64,000 nt of DNA from Sclerodactyla briareus (taxonomy: Eukaryota > Echinodermata > Holothuroidea > Dendrochirotida > Sclerodactylidae): the NCBI GenBank assembly GCA_026419785.1, contig JAODTK010005595.1, positions 62,001 through 126,000 of the forward strand. The letters run 5' to 3'. Below the pieces are notes generated by a model, which was not told the DNA's origin, did no database searches, and saw only the letters and a program-made list of their open reading frames with translations. Both the position numbers and the translations under genes were made by a program. Shown here in pieces: positions 22,896-33,339 of the stretch (the stretch's first letter is position 1; each line of letters starts with the position of its first letter).

Positions 22896-23056
22896 TCCCC
22901 ATGTTAGTTCCTCGAACTGGTCAGAGGTCTCGAAAACGGTCGATACAGAGGATCTTGGGAGACGCCGGGTGATCAGCGACGGTCTATTCGCGGCTACCGT
23001 AATTTTCAACAACAACAACAGAACGGGAGGGTCGGCCGGAAGGAAAGGACCGACAG
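22896..23056 (+). CDS. Candidate 161-nt exon, unknown protein
   Basis: A strong acceptor (tttttcatctctctag, AG at 22894-22895) and a near-perfect donor (CGACAG|GTAAGT at 23056/23057) bracket 161 bases. One frame is fully open and reads NWSEVSKTVDTEDLGRRRV then FNNNNRTGGSAGRKGPT. A second frame, open after its first four codons, reads YRGSWETPGDQRRSIRGYR then NFQQQQQNGRVGRKERTD. The second looks like an Arg/Gly/Gln-rich RNA-binding tail, but neither is a recognised family. The splice signals are the main evidence. Confidence 0.33.
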
Positions 23057-24502
23057 GTAAGTTTTTTTTTCGTTCACGTGAATTTTTGTTCAGACCTTCT
23101 GCATATGACAGCCTACAATCGCAGCTTGATTGAATGTGAATCTCGTGTAATGCTCTGGAGTCTGGCAGTGTGAAGCAACTTCACAGGGTGCATAGGGCTA
23201 CGACTAACGTAGGCCGTCGCTGCCTAACGTTGTATTGTAGTTGTAAGCCCCATACGCTAATAGTGAATGGTAGGGTAGACAAGTAAGTATAAGTATGAGT
23301 ATGACTGAGTATGATACAGTGAATTGTAGGTACGTTATAATTTAATATATATTAGCTTTCCCTAGTCCTTGCACAGTCCGCCTTTGTACAGTACGCTTCA
23401 AAAACGTAGTGACATAGTCGAGGCACAACTTCACGTCCTGGTTACGGAGCCTCCCATAAAAGTTACAGCCATATCATGAGTCGATAAGTACGTACATGCG
23501 GCGCATTGCAGGTGTTGTAATGAGTTAATGTAAACGTATATCATCAAACCATGTGCAATTTTTCGAATAATTGTTTTCTCTTCAACCTAGAGAAGTCCAG
23601 ATTCAGGATTCTGGATGATTGTTTTTTTTGCAAATTGCCATCAATGACTAATAGGGGCTTAGGCAATTGTTATTTCAGTTTCCTACACAGTCATAGACAT
23701 ATTTTCATCACATGCAAATTGCACAAGCTGATAACAGTTGTTAAGCTGGTGGAATAGTCAGTGATGACTCCAGGCTTCTTTCAGTGTGGCGTTGGAAAAG
23801 AATTATGATATGATCTAATAAATGATGCTGCCAAATTATGTGTATTTGGTTTGGGGTTCACCGTACAATAGAAAGGAAAAAATATGATACAGTTAGGTGA
23901 TCGACTTGTTAGGTGTTTTACACCATTATACTTATTTGGTGGTTACCATGACTCAAAGTAGAGACCGAATCCACGTTGACTATTCTTAATACACTGTTTG
24001 AACCGTGGTCGAATTTGCTTAGTCCGTCAGTGTCCGGGAAGGGAGGGACGTAAAATTTTAGTCAATCAATATGATAGGAGAGAACTGTTACGAACTTACA
24101 AGCAATACTTCAAATATTCCTTATATGATTGCTATGCCCACTATTCGTTAAGCAATAGAACTTATGGGTGGTTCAGAGACAGGGGTATGGGTGAAGGCAA
24201 AAAGGGGGTGTCATGATCTGAAGATTACCATTTGTATCTTGTAAATAGGCCGGGTTTAGTTGCAAGCATCCATGGGGCTGGTGTTATGCATTGTATTGTC
24301 AGCTGGTGTGTTGCCTATGCTATTGTGTGATGCTTATCCTGCTAACACTGAATTAGTTCATGTACACAATTGTCTCAATTCCATTAATCAGTGACATCAT
24401 TGCTCTCTTGTGAACCTTGTGAAATTGCCTTTTGAGCTTACACATGATTTGCGACGTAAAGTGAGTTAGGTTATTCTACCATACTCGCGAGGCTTTGTCA
24501 AC
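23057..24502. other. Intron-like stretch, no gene seen
   Basis: AT-rich, with stepwise 'gtaagtataagtatgagtat' simple repeat at about 23284. The frames at 23551 and 23998 have no family resemblance. Confidence 0.35.
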
Positions 24503-24559
24503 ATGAGCTATGTGGGATGCCCTGAGGCTGAACCACTGGGTCCCATCTCCCCATTGCAG

Positions 24560-24704
24560 GAAATGGTGGACACAGAATCGTCTGTTCAGATGCAATCAAA
24601 TGTCCAAGAGACCACAGTTGACATCAGCCAAGTCTTTTCCCCCCCCCCTCTTCGCGAACCCTGACATTTGTCCTCCTGCCATAGTAGCTCAGGATGTACT
24701 CTAA
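24560..24704 (+). CDS. Candidate coding exon, acidic/Gln-rich
   Basis: A good acceptor (atctccccattgcag, AG at 24558-24559) precedes a frame reading EMVDTESSVQMQSNVQETTV then DISQVFSPPP. The same frame is open upstream to an ATG at 24503. It stops at 24662-24664 just after a run of ten C. A length error there would bring in the other frame, which reads LFANPDICPPAIVAQDVL and stops at 24702. The composition is that of a disordered region of a nuclear or signalling protein. No family recognised. The alternative frame across the exon is also open, so the true frame is uncertain. Confidence 0.35.
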
Positions 24705-24834
24705 AGTGAGGTAGGCAAAAAAAGATTCATCTCTGCCTCAGCCCATAGTCCAAATTGAGGTGAACATAAGCACTCACAGGATATTAGAGGACGGGGAGCA
24801 CCAATGGGAGCTCAAACAATAACATGTATTCCAG

Positions 24835-24871
24835 TAATTCTGGGTCGACATTATAGCCCCAAGCAGGTCAG
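24835..24871 (+). CDS. Candidate 37-nt microexon
   Basis: An acceptor (acatgtattccag, AG at 24833-24834) and a consensus donor (GGTCAG|GTAAGC) flank 37 bases with one open frame, ILGRHYSPKQV. Such short islands can arise by chance, so only the paired signals support it. If real it could belong with 24560-24704. Confidence 0.2.
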
Positions 24872-25329
24872 GTAAGCCTTACACATGTCTTCAAAGTACC
24901 CAGCCTGGCTGGTATGCAGTGCATTTGTCATCTGTGAAACCTATCCTTATTCCTGTCTGGCCTAGGGTAGAATTGACTTATAAAACCATTGGGAGTCCCT
25001 ACCCATTTGGTAACCTTGTATCACAAGCACTGCACTGTGACCATGGAACAGCCTGTGACACAGAGTACAGTTCAATCAGATGAGAGTTTGTGATAAGGCT
25101 GATGTCAAGACCTGTTTCCTGCTCTACTCTGCGTAGGAATGATTGGGGAGTGGGGGAACTGGGTTGGGAAGAAGGAAACAAAGTACAACCTGTGCAGGAA
25201 TTAACAGAAATGGCATGATTGGGCCTGGTCGCTGCGTCTGGTCAATTGGTCTGTATATTTGGCTCAAAGAAAGTTACCAGTTCACATTAGCAGCTCGATA
25301 TTAGTGATCTTGTATGACTGTTTGTTTGT

Positions 25330-26400
25330 CATCTAGGGGTCAATTCCGGCCATTTCGCGAAAACATGCACAAAAATGCTTCTTTGCAACAGTTCAGATCA
25401 GATGTTCATGAACTTGGTCCTATTACAGTGACCATGATGCATCCAGGGTGGGTGTCAGGGATTTGATGTCAAAGGTCATCTGAGGTCATTATATCCAGAA
25501 AAGTTATTTGTTTTGGGTCAAACAGTCAAACGCTTCTTCCCGTCCCCCACGATGAATTAGATGTCTTGCTAGTTGGTCATTGTTATCCTTGATCTCAATT
25601 GTACATACTGATTGTTCAAAATCGACGTTAGAAGTTACATATGGGTCAATTTCGGCCCTTTTTGCAAAAAACTGCAAAATGCTTGCGTGCTACAGTCCAA
25701 ATTGAATGTTCATGAAACATGGTCAGTATTTAAGTGACAGTGGTAAATATGGATGTTCCGGAATATGATGGTCCAAAGGTCAAATAGGGGTATTTTGGCG
25801 CCGAAAAAGGTTTTTTGGAGTCAACAGTGGCAAAAACGCTTCTCCTAACGGGGCTGATTATGATAGTTGGTCATTATCATCATTGAACAATGGTACATAC
25901 AGGTTGTTCAGTAATTGGACGATAAAGTTCATCTAGAGGTCAGTTTGGCCATTTTGCAAGAAACTGCCAAAATGTTTCTCCTACAGTCCAAGTTGGATGT
26001 TCTGAACTTGGTCAGTATTATCAGTAACCAATGTTACATATGGGATGTTCAGGAAGGAATTTGAGGCAAGGCATCTAGGGGTTTCAATTTTGCCAATGGT
26101 CATTGGGGGTCAAAACAGTCAAAAAAACTTCTTTCCCAAGTGAATCATGTTCATGATAGTTGGTCAGGATTATCATGACCAATGCTCATTACATGGTGTC
26201 AGAAAGTTGAGTCAAAGGGCATCTAGGGGTTCAATTTCGGCCATTTCGCGAAAAACTGCAAAATGCTTTCCTCCTACAGTTAAAATTGGATGTTCATGAA
26301 ACACTTAGTATTATCAGTGAACAATGGTAACATAGGGGGGGTTCAGGGAATTAGGTCAAAGGTTCAATCTAAGGTCATTTTGGGCCAAAAAAAGGCCTTC
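25330..26400. repeat. 'ggtcaatttcggccatt' degenerate tandem array
   Basis: Boxes GGTCAATTTCGGCCATTT, 'aaaactgcaaaatgctt', 'cctacagtccaaattggatg', 'ttcatgaac', 'ggtcagtattatcagt' and 'aggtcaaaggtcatct' repeat with main anchors near 25337, 25649, 25945 and 26228. The roughly 290-310 bp period is made of two related half-units of about 150 bp. It is the larger sister of the array at 770-1300. Confidence 0.75.
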
Positions 26401-26649
26401 TTTCAAACAATCCCCACTATTCACCAGGTGTGGTGAGACAATTTTTCTTCTTACATAATATAACAAAGGTGTGGGACCAAAGAACAGTCTATAAGGAAAT
26501 TAACTATTATGATTCCAGAGATTATGACCTGTCAATACAAAACAGTTCTGCATGCCAATTGGAATGGACCCCAATGAAAACAACATTACTGGTAAGAGCA
26601 TACGATCAGTACGTATATTGCAGGTGAGCTACGAGCCATGACTGTTTTT

Positions 26650-26850
26650 TGGCAGTCAGTCAAGTAGAGGTTTTGCAGCTGTTATTTAGCGAATATTGCA
26701 GCAGCATGCGAATAGGGGCCCATAAATCGTACCTTATAGATTTGCCAATAGGGAGGGCGAGGGCCATTTTATGAGGTTCCAAACTGGTGGGTATGGGTTC
26801 CAAACTCGAACCTCCCCAAGACAAACCTCTCGGTTCGTGGCCTGGCTATG
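26650..26850 (+). repeat. 'gccaatagggagggtgag' repeat family, copy 2 of 3
   Basis: Contains 'tagaggttttgcagctgtta', 'tagcgaatattgcagcag', 'aggggcccataaat' and 'tttgccaatagggagggcg' in the family order. The 3' half diverges. The minus-strand frames at 26734-26963 are repeat-derived. Confidence 0.72.
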
Positions 26851-27189
26851 GGCTCGGTTTCTCTGAGTAAATCCAGCCTCATCAGGTCCAGAGTAGTAAC
26901 AAAAACCAAGCGCAGTAGCTGCTTTTCTTCTCGGGGGTAGGCGAGAAGTAAAAGCCACAACATGTGAGTAAAACGCTCAAGGGACTTGAGGAAGGATCAA
27001 CAAAAGTTTCATGGTTATTTCCGTCTGTATCTGGACACGTTTGATTAGTATACAACAGCTTTTCAGCTACCAAACTTGGAAAATTCTTCAGGGCTGGTTT
27101 TCCATGCCATATTCGTCGCTATTTCCAGCAGATTATGGCCGTTCCATCATACAAAGCCTACATACGTACATATGCATATACCCACCAAA

Positions 27190-27423
27190 TCACATAAGAT
27201 ACATGTGTGCTTGTAGTCGGTTCGCACAATTCGAGTGGACATGAATTAGCAAATGGTCGAGTTGCTTAACTACCCTGTGGCAGTGCAAAACCTTCAAGAG
27301 TGGATCTCCATTGTTGTCCCACGTATTTACAAAGTCGTCCAGGTTGCTCGCTTCGATGGCAGTGTGAAACACCCTCAGCTTGAATACGCTACAATACTAC
27401 AGCATGCCCGGGGGAATTCTATG
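27190..27423. CDS. Candidate coding island, strand ambiguous
   Basis: Two protein-like frames overlap. The minus strand reads FHTAIEASNLDDFVNTWDNN then GDPLLKVLHCHRVVKQL, with an acidic, ankyrin-flank-like feel. The plus strand reads, from an ATG at 27253, MVELLNYPVAVQNLQEWISI then VVPRIYKVVQVARFDGSVKH, to a stop at 27424-27426. Because codon-aligned antisense frames are often both open, only one (or neither) is real. No family recognised and splice signals are weak. Confidence 0.25.
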
Positions 27424-27477
27424 TAACTAGTCCATTTAATGGTCTTCTTCTTTAGGTTGATATTGCTAATCCCCGTT

Positions 27478-27504
27478 CCCCCCCCACCCACCCCCCCCCC
27501 CCCC

Positions 27505-27547
<43 letters not shown>

Positions 27548-27563
27548 ACCCCCCCCCCCCCCC
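27478..27563 (+). repeat. 86-base C tract
   Basis: All C except a few A (for example 27486, 27490, 27505, 27548). It is the longest homopolymer in the window and its length is probably unreliable. Confidence 0.9.
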
Positions 27564-27579
27564 TTCATGATCTGTTGAA

Positions 27580-28210
27580 AAGTCATATCATTGGAAATTC
27601 TGCCCAGTTCTCCTTCCTGTTGGGTTTTGATGGTTGATCTGATTCTGATAACACATGGCCCTTGGCAACTCTTCCCTGTCAATTATCAGCTTAGTAAATG
27701 AAATCTTCTAATCAGCTTAACACACCTTTCTCATCCATCCCTGTATTGTGGGGGAGATGTTGACAGTAAACTGATACCCCAACTTGTAAAAATATTTTGT
27801 GGCCCAGGCATGGAAATGAGGATAGGGGAGATGAGAAAAATCTTTCTGTGTCTGAGCGGTTCGCTTGCAGATTTTGGGAGAGTATCTGGGTCAGTGCACA
27901 AGTGGGGTGGTTTGTTTTGTTCAGAAGTAAACTGAGGACAAGAGCCACTATGGAATGGTTTCGTGGTGGGCTAAAAACCTCAAACGTGTTGAGTTAGAGC
28001 TGTCAGAGTTGGTCTGCAGCAGTGACTTGATCTGAGGGATTTTGATAGGCAGCCAGAATCTCCTGGGCTGTTAAAAGTGAAAGATGGTGTGGGTCTACAG
28101 GCGGTCTTCCTCAACTAGAAGGTAAGTTTGCTGGCCTTGATGAATTCACGTATCCCTGAGAATGAGAGCCTGTGATGTTGGGTGGCTTGGCAGGGTTCTC
28201 AACAATCATA
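27580..28210. other. No supported gene; one donor-like site
   Basis: A frame reading DFDRQPESPGLLKVKDGVGL then QAVFLN and a stop ends near 28117. A consensus donor (TAGAAG|GTAAGT) follows at 28121/28122, but the frame stops before it. The evidence is too weak to call an exon. Confidence 0.25.
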
Positions 28211-28214
28211 CATG

Positions 28215-28835
28215 GAGATAGATAGTTAGTTAGATTGTAGAACATTTATTGTCCATTTTTAAAGTAAATGGAAAATTGATTTCCGCTGACAGTACAACAT
28301 TTGGTATAAAACATACAGTAAAGAATCTGGGACAGTATAAAGACACTGAAACAGTTTAAGACGACATAGAAATATACTGATAAAAAGATGTGGCTAGCAT
28401 GTGGCAGTGGTGTTGATGTGATTATGGCACCGGAGAATGGTTTGGCAGATCTGGATTATGTGACATGACATGGGGTCGGATGCCTGACCTGTTGTAATTT
28501 AGAGGTCAGAGAAAAGCAGTTGACATGTGTGAGGGGACACTCATAATTGTAGTAGCTTCTTCTGTAGATTTTGCTCAACAAAATCATTAAGAGTGGCAAG
28601 AGGTAGGACGATACACCGTTCAGCTGGCTTCCTAACACGATCCAGATCCAGACATTTTTGGGACATGCTGCCAAAAAAGCAAATGATGTTAAAGGTAAGA
28701 ACACTTTGAATAACGGATTCATAAAATAGCTGCATTATAGATCCGTCAAGTTTAAATTCCTTCAATTTCCTGAGAAAGTACAGGCATTGGGAGGCTTACA
28801 TTTTCACGTCCAGCATGGGCATCCAGTCAAACTTT
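28215..28835 (-). mobile_element. 5'-truncated LINE (CR1/L2/Rex1-type), 3' end
   Basis: The minus strand encodes the region after the palm domain of a non-LTR retrotransposon reverse transcriptase: YFLRKLKEFKLDGS, LFYESVIQSVLTFNIICFFG and LDRVRKPAERCI (about 28800-28541). This matches the 'RLYFLRKL...FY.SVV.SVLTY...W.G...RLDRVV..A' signature of CR1/L2/Rex1 elements. A frameshift then leads into a diverged tail. The 3' UTR ends, on the minus strand, with 'ggacaataaatgtt' and a short tetranucleotide tail (TAAC/TATC, plus-strand 28215-28233), as these LINEs do instead of poly(A). No endonuclease or catalytic motif is present, so the copy is dead on arrival. Confidence 0.7.
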
Positions 28836-30302
28836 GAGGGGCTATTTCATAAATTGTTAGGTTGAAGAAGGTACATCTTTCTGTTCTTCTTTGTCTCTTC
28901 TCTTGTGATGTTTCATCCTTCTCAACCCATGCAGTGTGCAGAGGACCTAAAGCATGCAGTTGCTTCAATAATCGGTGGCATGTGTTATCTTACTTTAAGT
29001 TAATATTGTAATGTCCTCAATTACCCCATGGTGCTGTTCATTTGGTTGTCGATATGCAACATCACTCTTCCGATCTTATGTGAAATACCACAATTGTTTG
29101 AAATGAGAAAAATGGAATACTTCAGTCTGATAAGTCAACTCAATCATTCTAGCTATCAGTTAGGCCTGTTGGTCTTGAATATAAAATGTTTATTCTATTT
29201 GAGCAATGCTTATTGTGCAGATCTGCCCTGTCCCACCCCCGTTTATGAAAGTTAATTCATCTTCCTCTGGGGGGGGGGCATTGTCATCGATTGCATTTAA
29301 CAAAACAGCGCAGCGACGTTTGACAAATGGAAAAAATGTCACAAGGTACAAACATTTAAATGCAATTTACGTATCAATATGGGCTGCCTAAATAATCCTA
29401 CCATGTCCACCGTCATAATATGACATCGTGAAATTAGTATTGATATACAGCAGACTTCAAGTAAACGGATTCGGCCAGTATTCGCTGGGTCTTGTGAGAT
29501 GATAGTGCCTTTTCAATATGACTTCATTTCTAGTATTCTCATCTCAGGTGTAAGTTTGCAGCAAGGGTTTTGGAGTAAGTTATTATGGGGTTGCCAGTTG
29601 AGATAGGGTTATTTTTGCCCAAGAGAATTAGACTAAGTAGGCTGGAAAGGGGACGCTGGCAAGTTTTATGTAGGATCGTCGGTTGTGGACCGAGAAACCA
29701 TGTAGTTTTTTTGGTTGGGAATAATGCTGCAGACAATTCCACATGGCGGTGGGGTTAGGTTCTTGAGATCTGGAGAGAGAAAGAATGTTGGGGCCCAGAA
29801 ATTGGCCGTGAGATGGCTTTCAAAATTAGAAGAAGGTTAGGACCACCCAAACTACCCATAGGGTTCAGCTACTGTAAAAATACATGTACTTTTAACGGCG
29901 ACTCATCTAGTCTCGCCCAAGGCGCTTCAGTTTTTGTTTCTCTGTCCCCTTTTTTGGGCTCATGCTGGCATTCCCCATTGATGCACCCATCAGTTATATA
30001 TCCTGTGATCTGTCCTCCATCAAAACGTCTTGTAGAACTCTCCTGATTGGTCAGGCAGGGGCGAATGCATGAGTATGAGGGCCACCTAATGCCTAACAGC
30101 ATGACTGCGTACTGTCAAGTGCACACAGATTCAATTAATTTAACTTGACCTTATTGGCTTTTGCATTTAGGTGCTTTGATGATGAGAGTGCATCATAGCA
30201 AAATCACACAGTGAATACGGGCAAAATGTATTCAAATCCCGGAGTCCGTGTAAGTTTTTCTAAACCTGTTTCGGTTACAATGTTGCTAATTCATAAGTTT
30301 GC
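28836..30302. other. No gene recognised
   Basis: Plain AT-rich DNA with one G-run (about 29271-29279). Open frames at 29028, 29206 and 29813 carry no motif or splice support. Confidence 0.35.
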
Positions 30303-30439
30303 CGGAGCAACTCCCACCCGGAAAATTCCCACCCGGACAATTCCCAAACGTGACCCTAACCCTAATTCTGAGCATAAAATACATTCCGTTGAGGGGGACT
30401 GTCCGTGTGGAATTGTCCGGGTGGAAACTGTCCGGTCAC
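30303..30439 (-). mobile_element. MITE-like element with ACCCGG-type inverted repeats, copy 2
   Basis: Opens 'ggagcaactcccacccgg', continues 'aattcccacccggacaattc', 'cgtgaccctaaccctaattc', 'attccgttgaggggg' and ends 'gtgtggaattgtccgggtgg' plus 'ctgtccggtcac'. The reverse complement aligns box by box with 11359-11517. The 'ccctaaccctaa' inside is part of the family and not a telomere. Confidence 0.7.
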
Positions 30440-32581
30440 GTTTCATATCTTCTAATATCAAATATCACAAATGTACCTGTCTCCCTCATATTATGGAGAT
30501 TCCTGGTAATTCTGCACAGCATGGAAATATGTTTATTATGTATTATTGCTAAGCAGTCAATCGCTATACACGGAAACTAGATGTTTGACTGTTCACTTCT
30601 GTGTATTACGATGGCGTTGATGACAATAACGTCTTAACAGTCTATATCTTCCCGTTCCTCCCACCACATGTGACTGGCTGATTCTTTGACTGATGCTTGC
30701 CCTTCTGGGAGGGGGTTTACATATATCCTTCTGTGAATCTATATCCAAAGTTAGGAAGAGTTTTACGTGACTAATAAACTCGGGCTCCTGATCATAAACA
30801 CAGGTGGGCATATAAATCATCCCTAACTGCCAACTTGGTTCCCTTACATTCCCTTTGTGAGTAGCTCCCTGTAATGGTGGTTGATTGCTATTTTGTGGTG
30901 AATCTTTTGTTACCATGGGCATTGTTTTACTACAACAGAGGAACATCAGTCAATTAAAACAATAGTCTATCTGAGGAGGTGGGAGGTCCCACTCAGGAAG
31001 CAGTTGCAGGGATGTGGGCCTATTTTTAACTGGGTGCTAAATCAATTGTTTCCTTGCTTGAAATAATTGCCTCCTAAAACAAACCTGTGGGGGGGGGGGG
31101 TGGACTGATAGGATGAGTTATTATAAAGCAGATCCTGTGCCTGTGTGGCAGAGTAGACTCAGTGATGGCAGTCATATCTAGGGGAGGCCATGCACTCATT
31201 AGCAATACCTATAAGATCTGGGGGAGGAGGGTTGTTTGGGGCTCAAAACCACCCCATGACCCAAAGTTGGGAGAACTATATTTTTGAAAAATCTGAGCAT
31301 TATCACCAAATATAACGGCGCTTTATCGCGAAGTTAAATTAGAATGCAATCTGGCGGCCTTCAAAATGGTCATTTTTCCCTGGTGGTGGGTTAGGGCTTC
31401 TTCTCCAGATCTCGAAACCTCACTCCCCATGGAAAGTTTCTCCGCATGCACTGTCATATGCCTCTTTGTTGTGTCGATAACCATCTAATTGATCAATCAA
31501 TTCACAGTTTACTGAATAATGCAGGAGTTCGTCGTACCTTTCATGATCGCTGGGGCAGGGCACGGTGAGATAGGCAAGTGGCTCAACCTGTATGTTATGG
31601 AGGCAATTAAAAGTTATATTTCCTAGCTCCTAATCTGGAAGAAAAAGGAGAAGTATATCTGATGATTTACATACTGACAAATTTCTTACTGATTGGAGGC
31701 AGGTCATGTCGTACCTTTTTTATACTGCTTCCATTGTCTATATCATTCCCACACAATAAATTTGTGAACATTGGCCCCCCCCTCCAATCTGCACAGCATC
31801 CCCTTGGAGGTGGGACCCTTCATGTCTATAACCACACATGTGACCTGCCAAGAGTAGCCATCAGCGGATAGGGTAATAAACTAAATAAATTTATGTGCTG
31901 TGGTGAGGAAATGGAAGTCAAAATCATTGGAACACAAGGCATGTTGGGGTCAATGGGGATGTCTCTGGTCTGTCAATAATTTTTTTCTCCCTACCAACCA
32001 TAGAGGTAAAATAGACTCTACCTGATAGATCCAGTTTATCACATTATCATTATTTGGTCATACTCACTGGTCACTGTTATAGCTTCAGCCTTCATAGGTA
32101 CATTGTAGGTCAACATGGAAATACCACTCTGGGGACTATGGAGATTTTTAATAGACATAATTTATTGCATCCATGATCTCCCCTGATGTTCTGACAGAAG
32201 AGCACTTTGTTCAAAGCTAACCAAGTCCTACGATGAAGCTCTAATGACAAAGTGGTGGTGTTGTACTGAACACAGATTACTGGAGACAAAAAACTCCTCC
32301 CCCCCTCTCCTGGTTCCCCCCCCCGGCAAGCCCAAACTATCTGGGAGATTCTTGTTCACACATGGATCTGACATATATTGATTAGTCATGGGTAAGACCT
32401 GGTCTAGGCTAGCATTCATAGGGCTCATCCCCCCCCACGAAAAAAAAAAAAAATGTTCGAGGTTGTGTATACGTTTAGCTATAATGCATATTGGGCTCAA
32501 GCCCCCCCCCAAATCTTGGTCCGGAACTGCGCCTGGTCCAACGACCTCGCATTTGTTAGTGTCTTTTACCCCTTCTCCAAG
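30440..32581. other. No gene recognised
   Basis: One G-run at about 31089-31100, and a stretch 'gttgtttggggctcaaaacc' (about 31231) that resembles the start of the 41765-42030 repeat family. C/A runs lie at 32429-32453. Nothing coding is supported. Confidence 0.35.
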
Positions 32582-32643
32582 TTTTATGCAATGTCAATTG
32601 TGTGACGTATTTCTTTACCCCGGACATGGTGAGTCATGCAAAG
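32582..32643 (+). CDS. Candidate small exon (FMQCQLCDVFLYPGH)
   Basis: A long pyrimidine tract and acceptor (gtcttttaccccttctccaag, AG at 32580-32581) are followed by a frame FMQCQLCDVFLYPGHGESCK. Two donors of GTGAGT type are possible (after 32628 or after 32643). No family recognised with confidence. Confidence 0.27.
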
Positions 32644-32680
32644 GTGAGTCGAGCATTGACACACTTCTCAGTCACCTTAA

Positions 32681-32761
32681 GTGGAATGACTCATCCATTG
32701 GAATGACCCATCGTTTGGAATGAACCATCCATTAGAATGACTCATCCATTAGAATGACCCA
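32681..32761 (+). repeat. ~18-bp minisatellite, about five copies
   Basis: Units of the form 'ggaatgactcatccatt' occur five times in tandem with one- to three-base differences. Confidence 0.8.
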
Positions 32762-33193
32762 CTAGAAGGCCAGGCTGTCCTAAATATTTTCAGTCTAATC
32801 TAAGTGAAGACACACACCTCAGAGTCAGTCCATTTGGGGATGGCCATTTTAATAGAGTCGGTGATGCATGTGTGTGTCACTTAACTGACTATGGCCCCAC
32901 AACATGACGGAGACCATGCCCAGGGAAGTGTGGGGGTGCGTCATGCGTCGACAGGTGCATTAGTCATCTCCATTTTTCCCCCAATTCCTAGCAACTTTGG
33001 TTCATGCTGAAAAATTTGATTGAAGTTGTCCAGCAGACATGCATTAAGCGTAACTTGATAAATAATTTAGCAAACACGACTAACAATCTGCAGAAGGATT
33101 ATTATCAAGGAACAATGCTAGTAGGGCAACAAAATAATGATAAAAAGAAATAGTCTTGAAATTAGTCACTAGAGCAATTTCTTGCATTCTCAG

Positions 33194-33332
33194 GCCTTCT
33201 GAAGAGGAAGATCACAAAGAGGTGCTTTCTCTGAGAGGAAGTCACAAGGGAGTTGCTTCTCGGAAGGGGAGATTCATAAAAGGAGGTGGTGCTTCTCTGA
33301 AGAGTAGAGATTCCAAAGGAGGGAGGGGGTAA
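33194..33332 (+). CDS. Candidate exon made of a ~35-bp minisatellite
   Basis: A good acceptor (ttcttgcattctcag, AG at 33192-33193) precedes a frame open for 45 codons to TAA at 33330-33332: PSEEDHKEVLSLRGSHKGV then ASRKGRFIKGGGASLKSRD. The DNA is four imperfect copies of a 33-38 bp unit ('ctctgaagaggagatcac...aaggaggtgctt'). It may be a real repetitive basic C-terminus or only a minisatellite whose repeats happen to be open. Confidence 0.27.
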
Positions 33333-33339
33333 CACCCTC

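Noticed and set aside
22612..23133. 173-codon open frame as a single gene
   Set aside because: The first half lies inside a dispersed repeat and it runs through a consensus splice donor. Only 22896-23056 is kept as a candidate exon.
30340..30370. Interstitial telomere repeat (ccctaaccctaa)
   Set aside because: Only two units, and the same bases belong to the core of the MITE-like family at 11359-11517.
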